Assembly: GCA_964497585.1 (NCBI GenBank)
Contig: CAZCDS010000060.1
Coordinates: 1-39,286, forward strand
DNA from: CAZCDS01 sp964497585
GTDB taxonomy: Bacteria; Desulfobacterota; Desulfomonilia; Desulfomonilales; Desulfomonilaceae
DNA: 39,286 bases
Reading direction: 5' to 3'
In this document: in pieces, positions 1 through 8,950 of the stretch
How the letters are laid out: each line of letters opens with the position of its first letter
Position numbering within the stretch: position 1 is the stretch's first letter
Notes under the pieces: generated by a model
Told to the model about the DNA's origin: nothing
The model's input: only the letters and a program-made list of their open reading frames with translations
Database searches by the model: none
Program-made: the position numbers and the translations under genes

Positions 1-414
1 GAACGGGCGCACCCATTCAAATGGACATACACCGGAAAAGTACTGGCTGCTTAAACACATCAACTTAAGGAACGCGACACTAGGAACCGGAATGCCGTGT
101 GCATTCGCCGCCCTGTAACCGGGAACCTGTGATAAGTGGCCAGCGACTGCGGGCATCTGTGGGATGAGGGACAATCTCAATACTCATGTTGACGGCATGG
201 ACGAGGGTTAAACGTGTCAAAAATGCCCCCAGTAGCATATGATAAAATGCAAATTTGAGGTTGGCGTTCCGGGACCTTCATGCGAGTCGCGTTGGTGGGG
301 ACCGGGACCCGGAAGAGAGCATAAGAGAGCTAATCGACCGTGCGAAGATGCCTGGAGAAAGAGGGTCGCAGAACGATGCCCGGCCAAGCCGAGTTATCCG
401 CAAAGGAGAAACTA
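1..414. other. Left-edge stretch without a recognisable gene
   Basis: I see no convincing coding region on either strand before the first gene. The only usable signal is a possible promoter for the downstream gene, listed separately. The left edge may cut into intergenic DNA belonging to an outside neighbour. Confidence 0.5.
214..243 (+). promoter_or_regulatory. Possible sigma-70-like promoter of the DUF6125-like gene
   Basis: A -35-like GTGTCA (214-219) and a -10-like TATGAT (238-243) are separated by 18 bp in an AT-richer patch. The -10 matches five of six consensus bases and the -35 four of six. This is a pattern match only, about 170 bp upstream of the proposed start codon. Confidence 0.25.
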
Positions 415-915
415 ATGATCGAAATGGACGCCAAACAGTTGACCGAGCTACTCAACAAGAACTGGATGACGCACGATGCCATGTGGTTTCTGCACTGTAT
501 GCAGGAATGCGGCATGGAGAAGACCAACAAAATAAACAGGGCGGCTGTGAGATCCATGGCAATGATAGAGGCAATGCGTCTGTCAAGGGCACTGGGAATG
601 GAGAAGGTAGCTAACTATGAGGATTTCAAGAAGCTTTTTCAGGCGGCAGCAGATCTGGTAATGCCCGATTTTATGAAGTTCTCGTATTCTTTCCTGGAGG
701 ACGGTGTGATTCACGCTGAGTGGCAATCCTGCTTTGCACATGATGGTATGAAGAAGATTGGGATGATCGATCAGTATGAATGTGGGATTTTTGAGCGCAT
801 CGAAGGATGGTTGGACGCGCTCAAGATACACTACACCGTCTCGCCATTGGTTCAAGGTTGCATGATGCACAACGAAGGCCAGTGCTATAGGGACTACCGG
901 CTGCAGTTTGATTAG
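415..915 (+). CDS. DUF6125-like conserved hypothetical protein
   Basis: About 166 residues from the ATG at 415, preceded by AAAGGAG (402-408) at good spacing. In-frame starts at 340 (GTG) and 376 (ATG) have poorer ribosome sites. The protein is soluble and helix-rich. It opens with an NWMTHDAMWFLHC block, then KTNKINRAAVRSM, and ends with a Cys/His-rich tail (QGCMMHNEGQCYRDYRLQF). These blocks recall the DUF6125 family as I remember it, whose biochemical role is unknown to me. The conserved His, Asp, Met and Cys residues would allow metal or cofactor binding, but that is inference. There is no signal peptide or membrane segment. It is transcribed towards the penicillin-binding protein gene, with only 13 bp between the two stop codons, so no operon partner is visible. 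Confidence 0.7.
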   Translation: MIEMDAKQLTELLNKNWMTHDAMWFLHCMQECGMEKTNKINRAAVRSMAMIEAMRLSRALGMEKVANYEDFKKLFQAAADLVMPDFMKFSYSFLEDGVIHAEWQSCFAHDGMKKIGMIDQYECGIFERIEGWLDALKIHYTVSPLVQGCMMHNEGQCYRDYRLQFD

Positions 916-928
916 GCTTTGCAGCCTG

Positions 929-3775
929 TCATTGTCGCTGAAGTGGGGCCTTTGGAGTTCGAGTCTGCGAAGCCTCCGGGACACCAGTTCTGCCGCGTGC
1001 GGGAGGATGCAATAGGGGCTTCCAGTTGGATGGCACTCGAGGCACAGGTTGGGGAACGTCTTTCGACTGGGCGCTTGGCAGCCCTTCCCTCGGTGGCGGG
1101 GAAATCCCGCGTGATGGCACAGCCACAGGATACGAGGGCCTATCTGGTCCGAGCCGGTTACCCGGCGGATAAACAGCCTGAACAGGGAATCCTTGGACGT
1201 TCTGGCCGGCCGGGGCAGGCCCAATGGGCGGGGTTAGCTTTGCATACAGAGTTTCCGGAGGGTCGAGAGGGCTGGAAAACAACGTTTGGTCACTCAGCGG
1301 CGAGTAGACCGGCTCCGTGACTTTGGTAATAATGGTCCCCTTCTCTGTCCCGCCGGTAATCGTAAACATCGTCTTCCTGATTATTCCCTTGGGAACCGCA
1401 TATTTCTTTTGCTTGGTGTTGTTCAGCTTTTCTTTCATGAAGTATCCCCATACGGGAAGAGCCGCCCTTGCCCCGGTCTCTTTCTTGCCGAGGGTTCTGC
1501 CATCATCAAATCCTACCCATACCCCCGTGGTGAGCCTCTGATTGAACCCTACAAACCATGCGTCCACTGCATGGTTGGTGGTTCCCGTCTTTCCACACAG
1601 GTCCCACCGTTTGACGTATTTCCGCAACATGGCGCCGGTTCCGGCCCTCACCACGCCCTGAAGAAGAGATGTCATTATGTATGCGGTTTGAGGAGACATC
1701 GCCGGCCGCTCCTCCCTTGGAGGAGCAGGCGGACACGTCCCAGAAATTTCGCGTGTTGTGTGCTCCTTCGCCATAGCAATAGATGCCCCCTGGAGATTCG
1801 GTCTCTCACGCGGCCACACCGGAGCCGGGTCATTAGGACTTGGGCATTCTTCCTGGGCTTTCTTCTTCATCATGAGACGCCACCACGCGAGTACCTGTTC
1901 CTTGGACCGCTCTTGAGCTTGTCTCGATGTTGGCAGAGGCATTTGGGAGTCAGCAAGCCGGACGATCTTGGTGTTATCCTCGAGAAGATTGCCATAGCGG
2001 TCTTCGATCCGTTTTACCAGGACCGGCTTGAGAAATCTTCCCCTATTTGGGAATACCGTATACGCGGAGGTGAGTTCCAACAGGCTCATTTCGGATGTTC
2101 CGAGACACAGGGAGAGGTTTCTTCTCAGTCTCGACGTTACTCCCATCCGTTTCGCCATGTCGACAACGGGACCAATGCCTACGTCCATCATGACCTTTAC
2201 GGCACAGATGTTGCGAGAAAGCTCCAATGCTCGGCGGAGGGAAATCGGGCCCAGATTGTTGCCTTCAGCATTACTTGGAGACCATTCTTCATCCGTCTTT
2301 TCGAGTTCTATTACTACCGGTTCATCCACGATAACGGTCGCTGGTGTGTACCCGAAGTTTTCAAGGGCCGCGGCATACACTATCGGCTTGAATGCGCTTC
2401 CGGGCTGCCGTTTGGCCTGAATCCCTCTATTGAAACCGAAGTGGTGCTGTGAAGCACCACCCACAAGCGTTCTAATATAGCCCGTACGGTTCTCTATGCA
2501 AATCAATGCTCCCTGGAGAAGCGGATCATCGTCCAGTTCGAAGAAGGGCCTCTTACCGTGGAACCCCTTGAAGCGCAAAGCAAGCACCTCTCCCACTTTG
2601 TAGTCTGGAGTTCGTTTTTTCAGTTCGATTGTACCTTTCACTTGATTGGTCAGAGCAACATGCAATCGGGTTCCGTTCGTTGATCGATCCACTCTGGTGA
2701 GCAACCCCTGATATCGTTGTTCCGGGCGCAAGGACAGCAACTTGCGATGTTTCAAGAAGTCAGGGAATTTGGCCCTCGTCAGAGTGTGAAGGACGGCCAG
2801 ATGCCTTTGCCGAGTCTTCACTTCCCGCAACCCTTTCTGAAGAGCCTTTCTGGCCTTGCGCTGATCTTCGATTCGACAGGTGGTAAATACCTTAAGACCA
2901 TCATTGTATAAGCGAGCTTCACCGTACCTTTCTACAACGTAACGACGGACCGCTTCAGTGAAATCGGGAACAATGTCAAAGGGACGTGCCTCTTTCGTAC
3001 GAAATACGGTCTTTTCTCGCAGTGCCATTTGCTGTTCCTGCTTCGTAATGAAAGCGCATTCGAGCATGTTTCTCAAGACAAACGCTTTCTTCTTCAGCGA
3101 AAGAGCCTTGTTCCGAAAGGGGTTGTATCTACGCGGATTAGGAACAATGCCAGCGAGGATTGCCGCCTCTCCCAAGGTTAGCTGTTCAACGTGCTTGCCG
3201 AAGTAGTTGCGTGCAGCAGCCTCAACACCGTAGCATCCGTCTCCCAGGTAGATTTCATTCAGATAGACATACAGGATCTTTTGTTTGCCCCATATCTTCT
3301 CCAACCGCATCGCCAGTATGATCTCCTTGATTTTTCGAGAAATCTTTCTGTCGCGAGATAAGAGAAGCAGCCGCGTTACCTGCTGTGTTATCGTGCTTGC
3401 TCCCTGCTGAATCTTGCCTGTAGCCATATTGCGGTACGCAGCCCTGGCGAGGCCCACGAAATCTACCCCCCTGTGATGATAGAAGCGTGAATCCTCCGCT
3501 GCCACAAAAGCGTTTACGACGTGAGGAGGTATTTGCGGCAATTGAACAACATACCTCCGCTCGGTGCAGAAAACACCGATAACCGATCCGTCGTCAGCAT
3601 AGATCGTGGACACAGTCTTGGGCTGATATCGGTCCAACTCAGGGATTTCCGGAAGTCTGCTCGAATAGGCCATGAAGGCCCCGAGAATGGATCCGGAAAG
3701 GAACGTGAAAAGGGCCAGAACCAGAAGAACAGGAACCAGAACGGACACGACGAAGATTGACTTCCCAAGATTCAT
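929..3775 (-). CDS. Penicillin-binding protein 1A, bifunctional transglycosylase/transpeptidase
   Basis: Class A PBP of 948 residues that polymerises and cross-links peptidoglycan on the outer face of the inner membrane. An N-terminal signal anchor spans about residues 7-36. The GT51 glycosyltransferase domain carries EDSRFYHHRG (94-103, catalytic Glu94), GASTITQQ (125-132) and the YLNEIYLG block (171-178). The transpeptidase domain shows all three motifs: SAFK (Ser460, Lys463), SRN (520-522) and KTGT (729-732). Two features are unusual. A stretch of about 80 residues rich in Pro, Arg and Lys (about 610-692) is inserted between SRN and KTGT. The last 130 or so residues form a Pro-rich, low-complexity tail. 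At 948 residues it is longer than typical PBP1A proteins of about 800-850. The reading frame is intact, so it is probably functional. It is transcribed alone. Confidence 0.95.
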   Translation of the reverse strand: MNLGKSIFVVSVLVPVLLVLALFTFLSGSILGAFMAYSSRLPEIPELDRYQPKTVSTIYADDGSVIGVFCTERRYVVQLPQIPPHVVNAFVAAEDSRFYHHRGVDFVGLARAAYRNMATGKIQQGASTITQQVTRLLLLSRDRKISRKIKEIILAMRLEKIWGKQKILYVYLNEIYLGDGCYGVEAAARNYFGKHVEQLTLGEAAILAGIVPNPRRYNPFRNKALSLKKKAFVLRNMLECAFITKQEQQMALREKTVFRTKEARPFDIVPDFTEAVRRYVVERYGEARLYNDGLKVFTTCRIEDQRKARKALQKGLREVKTRQRHLAVLHTLTRAKFPDFLKHRKLLSLRPEQRYQGLLTRVDRSTNGTRLHVALTNQVKGTIELKKRTPDYKVGEVLALRFKGFHGKRPFFELDDDPLLQGALICIENRTGYIRTLVGGASQHHFGFNRGIQAKRQPGSAFKPIVYAAALENFGYTPATVIVDEPVVIELEKTDEEWSPSNAEGNNLGPISLRRALELSRNICAVKVMMDVGIGPVVDMAKRMGVTSRLRRNLSLCLGTSEMSLLELTSAYTVFPNRGRFLKPVLVKRIEDRYGNLLEDNTKIVRLADSQMPLPTSRQAQERSKEQVLAWWRLMMKKKAQEECPSPNDPAPVWPRERPNLQGASIAMAKEHTTREISGTCPPAPPREERPAMSPQTAYIMTSLLQGVVRAGTGAMLRKYVKRWDLCGKTGTTNHAVDAWFVGFNQRLTTGVWVGFDDGRTLGKKETGARAALPVWGYFMKEKLNNTKQKKYAVPKGIIRKTMFTITGGTEKGTIITKVTEPVYSPLSDQTLFSSPLDPPETLYAKLTPPIGPAPAGQNVQGFPVQAVYPPGNRLGPDRPSYPVAVPSRGISPPPREGLPSAQSKDVPQPVPRVPSNWKPLLHPPARGRTGVPEASQTRTPKAPLQRQ

Positions 3776-5376
3776 TTTGTGCAGGTCTGCTCAATGAAGT
3801 TCTTTGTGCTTCGCACGTGACAGGCTCCATCAAGGGTGGAGGTCAACCGATTTCTCTATCAATCCTCCGCAAGGAAAACCCAAATCTCATTCAGTTCAGG
3901 CACCATCGGCCGATTTGCTGGCGGAGGCGGCCGATAACCGGTGTTAAGCCCGCTCCCCTCAATCTTCTTTTTGCCTCCACACATCATTCCGGCTTCTCTT
4001 ACCTGGGCATTGCAGAACGAGTGGACCCCTACCCGCACCTTCTCCGCCCGAAAGACCCTCCCAAGCCTTGGACGGCTCACCTGGCGACGTCAGCTTCGCG
4101 TAGGTGAGATGCTGATCGCGCTTTCGCTTGCCTGTCACGGTACTCATCCTGGGTGAAACTGTCAACGGTGACCAGACAACTGACCCGGAAGCTGAAATAT
4201 TCCGCCAAAATATTGCCCGAGCGAAGACCGAGAGCCGTGAGAACAAACCAAGTCGGTGCGTGACCGGACAATCGTGCCAGGAGGACAGTCCCTGGTCACA
4301 CACCTGCACTGGGGGGGTAGGCTGTTCCGCACATAACGCAGGTAAGGACTCTCTCGCCGAAAAAAGAGAGGGAATTCCGCGGACTTCATTGATACAGGTT
4401 GAAATAATGTCCGCTTGGATGTCAGGTAAGACTGCAGGCTAGTCAACCACTGGGGCCGGGTCTGGAGGAGCCGGAGTAGCAATATTCTTTTGTGCCTCCG
4501 TACACATACCGGAACGCCTCGACCATCGGTCTCAGTACCGTGAATTTAAGGTCGTTCTATCCACAGCCCGTCAATACTACAGCGGTATGCCGCCAGCCTG
4601 TCAGGGACACGGACTCGTGCTCTTGATCTGTGTTCTTTTCCTCGGAATATTAGGTGCGAAAACAATTTTTTCACCGTCTTATCTCCTTCCAATTGAAGCC
4701 GTTTCAGCCGGTCACCTTCGGAAAGGGCCTTCCTTGTGCCCAATGTGCCTCCGGCCTCAACCATGGCCTCTGACTCCGTGCCCGGTATCATACCTTCCGT
4801 GACCGCGCACGGCGTACGATGTCGCGCTGAGCTCCAAAAAGGCAATCAAAGAAACCGGGCAAATTTCATCACTGTTCTTCATCAATTCGCTCCTATCTTT
4901 GTACTACAAGGTAAGCGCGCAAATCCCGCGCAAATTTTTCGTTGTCTCTCAAAGGGCCCACACCTGTTTGAAATATCCCTGGCCATGCCATTTCTGAAGC
5001 CTTGGCAGGTGGAGAGCGGGGATCGGGTTGCCTTGATGGGGGGGACGAAGATCGCGCCTATGCCGAGCTACGCTTCAAATTCGTTGAGCAGCAAGAGCCT
5101 GGACTCCATAAGCCGGGACTCCAGCCACGGGCGATTCGAACACTAATCAGGGGGCTTCGGAGTTGCGTCAGGCCATAAGGCTAACGGAGCGTACTCCTCC
5201 GGCAATCGGGCAGTGTTTTGGACACACGCCACAAAGTGTGGTTGCAGGTCGTTGTAGTTCTTAGAAAATTCGGCGTGCACTGCCTGTACGAGTCGGAAGT
5301 GACCAGCATGCATAACCGCAAGATTACAGCGGCTCTTCTCCCTATTGCTGCAGTCGGTACAGAAGTGAACGACCCC
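3776..5376. other. 1.6 kb stretch without an intact gene
   Basis: No open frame here has a recognisable domain and a good ribosome site. The segment separates the PBP gene from the aldehyde dehydrogenase that ends the catabolic operon. Minus-strand frames between about 4439 and 4869 look like a broken small secreted-protein gene, listed separately. A plus-strand frame at 4587-4802 contains a hydrophobic run, but it lies antisense to that remnant and is probably chance. Confidence 0.5.
4439..4869 (-). pseudogene. Decayed small exported or lipoprotein-like gene (tentative)
   Basis: Reading the minus strand, ATG at 4869 begins MKFARFL and then meets an in-frame TGA. The adjacent frame continues as IAFLELSATSYA, so together they resemble a signal peptide. 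The original frame then reads CAVTEGMIPGTESEAM, followed by a basic/acidic segment (EGDRLKRLQLEGDKTVKK). In another frame, just before TAG at 4439-4441, comes a Pro-rich C-terminus (EAQKNIATPAPPDPAPVVD). Such a layout (signal peptide, short charged body, Pro-rich end) is common in small periplasmic or outer-membrane lipoproteins, but I cannot name a family. At least two frame disruptions would be needed. The reconstruction is inference from frame-switching. Confidence 0.3.
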
Positions 5377-6858
5377 TTAGACCCACCGTGCCGTAACCGT
5401 CTTTTCGTCCAGGAATAACCGCATAGACGCCATCCGGCTCTTGGCTCCACCCAGGAAAGACTTACGTTTCGAGCCCAGTGGGAAGAAGGCGTAGGGTTGC
5501 GGCACGCCGACATTGATGCCCACATTCCCGACGTTCACTTCGCGCGCGAATTTCCGAGCATGCCGGCCGCTCTGGGTCATGATGCAGGCCGAGTGCCCGA
5601 GATCTGTCTTCGTGTTTATCCATTCGATCACCTGGTCAAGATCGTCCGCACGGATAAGAGCTGCGACCGCGCCGAAGGCCTCTTCTCTTGCAGTCTCCAT
5701 GTCCGGGTGCATGTTCTCGATCACGGTGGGACCCATAAAAAAGCCGCCGGAAAGCTCTTTGGGAAGTATTCTGCCATCCTGAACCATGGTCGCGCCCTCG
5801 GCGAGGGCCCTCTCCACCCACGAAGCCACTTTGTTTCGGCCCGAGGCCGTGCAGTACGGCCCCATCGTTGTGGCCTCGTCAAGACCGTACCCCAGCTTCA
5901 CGCTCCTCGCCTCTGCAGCAAAGCGCTCCCGGAATTCGTCGTATACGTCCCCGACTACAAGAACGTTGTCCGAACCGAGACACCGCTGGCCTGTCATTCC
6001 GAAACAGCCCTGCCGAACATAGGGGATGATCGTCTCGATGGGCGTGTCGGGCATGATCACAACGGTGTTCTTGCCGTTGCCGTTTATTGAGGAATTCTTT
6101 CCCAATTCTCCGCAGAGCCTGAAGAGATCCCAGCCGGCCGCGGTCGAACCGATAAAACCAAGGCCTTGGATCTCGGGCCTGCGGAGTATGAACTTGTTGA
6201 TCTCTCTTCCGCCGTGCACCAGGTTTATCGCGCCCTTGGGCCAGCCGGCCTCCAGTGCAGCACGGCAGATGTATTCCCCTGCAACAGGGTCCTGCCGACT
6301 CGGGCTTATTACCACTGAGCATCCCGCGGCCAACGCATAGGGCACGAAGGATGACCACGCATGCATGGGGATGTTGCCTGGAGTCACGATGAGAAAGGCC
6401 CCCAGGGGTTCCCAGGTAAGCCACATATCAATGCCGCTTGCCAGCTCGTCCAGGTGCTCGTTCCGGGCTGCCAGCCCGTACGCCGCGGAACACGCGGACT
6501 CGATATTCTCGATTACCCGGCGGACCGAACCTTCAGACTCCTTGAGAGTCCTGCCATGATCCTGGGTCAACACCCTGGTGAGTTCGTCGAACCGCTCCTC
6601 GAACTTCCCGCGCATGTCGAAGAGCATGCGCGCCCGTTCACGCAGCGCAATACCACGCATGGCCTCGAACCCGCGCTGCGCGGCTTCGACCGCGGCTGTG
6701 GCCTCCTCCTCCGTTGCCGTGGGGAACTCGGCGATCACCTCACCTGTGGCCGGATTCACATTCTCGTGCGTGACGCTGGAGCGCGATTCCACCCACTCCC
6801 CGTCTATGAAGAGTTTCAGCTTTCCATAGTGTTTTTTTACTTCGGGCACAAGTGCCAT
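5377..6858 (-). CDS. Aldehyde dehydrogenase, CoA-acylating (methylmalonate-semialdehyde dehydrogenase) type
   Basis: NAD-dependent aldehyde dehydrogenase of 493 residues. The ATG at 6858 is preferred because AAGGAG lies six bases upstream. A start at 6876 would add MSKEIS and nearly abut the dctM stop at 6881. The catalytic Cys lies in GQRCLGSD (Cys293). The loop where hydrolytic aldehyde dehydrogenases carry their general-base Glu reads NGNGKN, without Glu. That fits the CoA-acylating methylmalonate/malonate-semialdehyde dehydrogenase (MmsA) group. So do the GRTLKESEGSVRRVIENIES region and the C-terminal SFLGGAKSR...KTVTARWV. It probably turns a semialdehyde into an acyl-CoA. It is the last gene of the minus operon behind the TRAP permeases, which suggests it oxidises a late ring-cleavage product. 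The substrate is unknown. Confidence 0.9.
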   Translation of the reverse strand: MALVPEVKKHYGKLKLFIDGEWVESRSSVTHENVNPATGEVIAEFPTATEEEATAAVEAAQRGFEAMRGIALRERARMLFDMRGKFEERFDELTRVLTQDHGRTLKESEGSVRRVIENIESACSAAYGLAARNEHLDELASGIDMWLTWEPLGAFLIVTPGNIPMHAWSSFVPYALAAGCSVVISPSRQDPVAGEYICRAALEAGWPKGAINLVHGGREINKFILRRPEIQGLGFIGSTAAGWDLFRLCGELGKNSSINGNGKNTVVIMPDTPIETIIPYVRQGCFGMTGQRCLGSDNVLVVGDVYDEFRERFAAEARSVKLGYGLDEATTMGPYCTASGRNKVASWVERALAEGATMVQDGRILPKELSGGFFMGPTVIENMHPDMETAREEAFGAVAALIRADDLDQVIEWINTKTDLGHSACIMTQSGRHARKFAREVNVGNVGINVGVPQPYAFFPLGSKRKSFLGGAKSRMASMRLFLDEKTVTARWV

Positions 6859-6880
6859 GGAGATCTCCTTGGACATATGA

Positions 6881-8194
6881 TCAGCGGCTCATCATGTTCG
6901 GGAGAATGAGCGCGATTTGCGGAAATATCGTGAGGATCACGGCCACGACAAATATGGAGAGGAGAAATGGAGCCACTCCCCTGAAAATAGTCTCAACCCG
7001 CACGTCTTTGGCCACTCCGGCAACGGTAAAGATGTTCAGTCCCATGGGCGGTGTGATGAGCCCGGCTTCCATCATCAAGACCGCTATCACGCCAAACCAG
7101 ATCGGGTCGAAGTGCAGTGCCAGGATCACGGGAAAGATCACGGGAAGGGTCAAGACCATCATGGAGATGGCGTCGAGAAAGCATCCCAGCAGAAGGAATA
7201 TCAGCACGATCACCGCATGGATGGCGTACCGTGACACGGCCAACTCTCCGGCCCAGGCTGCCACCTTGAAGGGGATGGTGCTCAGTGCCATAAAGTAACT
7301 GAAGACATTGGCTCCCGCCACCAACAAGAGAACCATCGTAGATATCCGTACCGCTTCCGTGAGTGCCGCGAACAGTGCACTTCCGGTAAGCTTTCTCTTG
7401 AGAATAGTGACGAGAAAGAGCACTGTCGCGCCTATGGCTCCCGCTTCCGTGGGCGTGAACAGGCCCGCATATATGCCGCCCATCACGAAGACGAATATGG
7501 CGAGCGGCTCCCACACTCCTTTGAGGGCTCTGACCTTTTCTCCCCAGGTCACGGGCTGCTCCACGGTGGGGGCAGCTTCAGGCCAAATCTTCACCCAGAC
7601 CACCACGATGGCTATGTAGGAAATCGTCAACAGGATTCCCGGCAGGATTCCCGCTATCAGGAGCTTGCCAATGGACTGCTCGGTCAGCATACCGTACACG
7701 ATGAAACCGATGCTGGGCGGGATGAGGAACCCGAGGGTCCCACCGGCGGCGACGCTGCCGGTGGCCAGACGGGGATCGTATTTGAAGCGCCCCATCTCGG
7801 GAAGGGCAACGGTCCCCATAGTGGCCGCGGTGGCGACTGAGGAACCGGAGACCGCGGCAAACCCTCCGCACGCACCGATGGTGGCGACGGCGAGACCGCC
7901 GGGGAACCGGCGCGTCCACTTTTCGAAGGAAGAGTAGAGTTCATGGGTGATCCCGGAACTACCAGCGAAGCCGCCCATGACAATGAAGAGTGGAATCACC
8001 GTGTACGGGTAGAACGACGAGACGTGCCAAAGGGTGCTGGCAGCAACAGGCAACGCAGCCTCGAATGATGAGAGTACCATTATGCCGAGAAACCCGACCA
8101 GCATAAGCGCGAAGGCTATAGGCATACCGAGAAATATGAGCAGGAAGACGCCCAGCGTCCCCAGCACTCCCACGATGACAGGATCTAGCATCAT
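6881..8194 (-). CDS. dctM: TRAP transporter large permease (DctM family)
   Basis: Integral membrane protein of 437 residues with about 12 hydrophobic segments, beginning in the periplasm-spanning style MLDPVIVGVLGTLGVF. It is the ion-coupled translocation subunit of a tripartite ATP-independent periplasmic transporter. Family signatures visible are FLGMPIAFALM near the N-terminus, GGFAAVSGSSVATAATMG in the first half, and FTPTEAGAIGA in the second half. Its start overlaps the small-permease stop by four bases (ATGA), indicating translational coupling. With the small permease and DctP it forms a complete TRAP system, presumably importing the carboxylate or heterocyclic acid that this cluster degrades. 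The Na+ or H+ coupling ion is assumed from the family. Confidence 0.95.
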   Translation of the reverse strand: MMLDPVIVGVLGTLGVFLLIFLGMPIAFALMLVGFLGIMVLSSFEAALPVAASTLWHVSSFYPYTVIPLFIVMGGFAGSSGITHELYSSFEKWTRRFPGGLAVATIGACGGFAAVSGSSVATAATMGTVALPEMGRFKYDPRLATGSVAAGGTLGFLIPPSIGFIVYGMLTEQSIGKLLIAGILPGILLTISYIAIVVVWVKIWPEAAPTVEQPVTWGEKVRALKGVWEPLAIFVFVMGGIYAGLFTPTEAGAIGATVLFLVTILKRKLTGSALFAALTEAVRISTMVLLLVAGANVFSYFMALSTIPFKVAAWAGELAVSRYAIHAVIVLIFLLLGCFLDAISMMVLTLPVIFPVILALHFDPIWFGVIAVLMMEAGLITPPMGLNIFTVAGVAKDVRVETIFRGVAPFLLSIFVVAVILTIFPQIALILPNMMSR

Positions 8195-8670
8195 TTGACC
8201 AAAGCCCGCGCCGAATCCGCGAGGTCGAAGATCAGCTCAAGAGCCAACATTAGGGCTGCCAAAGAGACGAGCAACCGGAACGGTAGCTGCGGAATCCTAA
8301 GCATGTCCGAATACGCGGAGGATTCGAAGGCGACCACCACCCCCTGCCAAAGGACGATGATCACGATGAAAAGGGTCAAGAGGGTAGTAAGGATGTTCAG
8401 GAGCTCACGCCACTTTTCTGGCAGACGATCGGTCAACATGGTGACCCGCACATGCCCTTTCATCTGATGAGTGTACGCCACCCCCAGAAGAATGAAGATC
8501 GCGAGCATGAAGCTCGAGAGCTCCGTAGAACCGGGAATCGGCCAGGCCCAGAGACCCGAAGTCATTACATCAGCGGAGGTGAGCAGCATCATGGGCACGA
8601 GGAAAGCCATTCCCGCATAGCACACCCCGCGGGTGATCTTCTGAAGGATAAACTTCATCCGGTCGTACAT
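8191..8670 (-). CDS. dctQ: TRAP transporter small permease (DctQ family)
   Basis: Small membrane protein of 159 residues with four hydrophobic segments (about 14-34, 45-65, 89-110, 128-150), the usual DctQ topology. It pairs with DctM to make the membrane part of a TRAP transporter. The ATG at 8670 follows AGAGGAAGC. The residues WPIPGSTELSSFMLAIFILLG match the conserved DctQ core. The stop overlaps the dctM start by four bases. The 280 bp between this gene and upstream dctP contain a strong stem-loop that probably sets the ratio of binding protein to permease. Confidence 0.92.
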   Translation of the reverse strand: MYDRMKFILQKITRGVCYAGMAFLVPMMLLTSADVMTSGLWAWPIPGSTELSSFMLAIFILLGVAYTHQMKGHVRVTMLTDRLPEKWRELLNILTTLLTLFIVIIVLWQGVVVAFESSAYSDMLRIPQLPFRLLVSLAALMLALELIFDLADSARALVK

Positions 8671-8786
8671 TGCTTCCTCTCAGGCCGCGGAAGGTCCCCG
8701 CGACCCATCGCTTCGTGTCTGCTCACCAATCTGCAGACCGGCCTTGGGCGGGCTCCAGGCGTGGCCTTTGGAAGGCCGTTTCGTGA

Positions 8787-8813
8787 CAGGGGCGCAACAT
8801 CGCAGCGCCCCTG
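8787..8813 (-). terminator. Stem-loop between dctP and dctQ (attenuator or mRNA stabiliser)
   Basis: CAGGGGCGC (8787-8795) pairs perfectly with GCGCCCCTG (8805-8813) around a nine-base loop. No U-run follows on either strand, so it is not a standard intrinsic terminator. Its place between a binding-protein gene and its permease genes fits partial termination or 3'-end protection, keeping the solute-binding protein in excess. Confidence 0.55.
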
Positions 8814-8950
8814 ATTAGTCTACACTCCCCCTCATCCCACTCAGAAAGGGAGCCCCTGAGCTTTCTACTCGGCACGAGAGGGCGCTCCAGCCATGCACCC
8901 AGCCCAAACTGGGAATACTCCGAGAATGCTATCTTCTCCTCTGCCAGGGG

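Noticed and set aside
1286..2452. Long plus-strand frame opposite the PBP gene
   Set aside because: It is antisense to a clear PBP1A with intact motifs, has no recognisable domain, and looks like a shadow of the GC-rich codon pattern.
4587..4802. Plus-strand open frame with a hydrophobic run
   Set aside because: It has no ribosome site, lies opposite a better minus-strand remnant, and the rest of the frame is Pro/Leu-rich in the way random GC-rich frames are.
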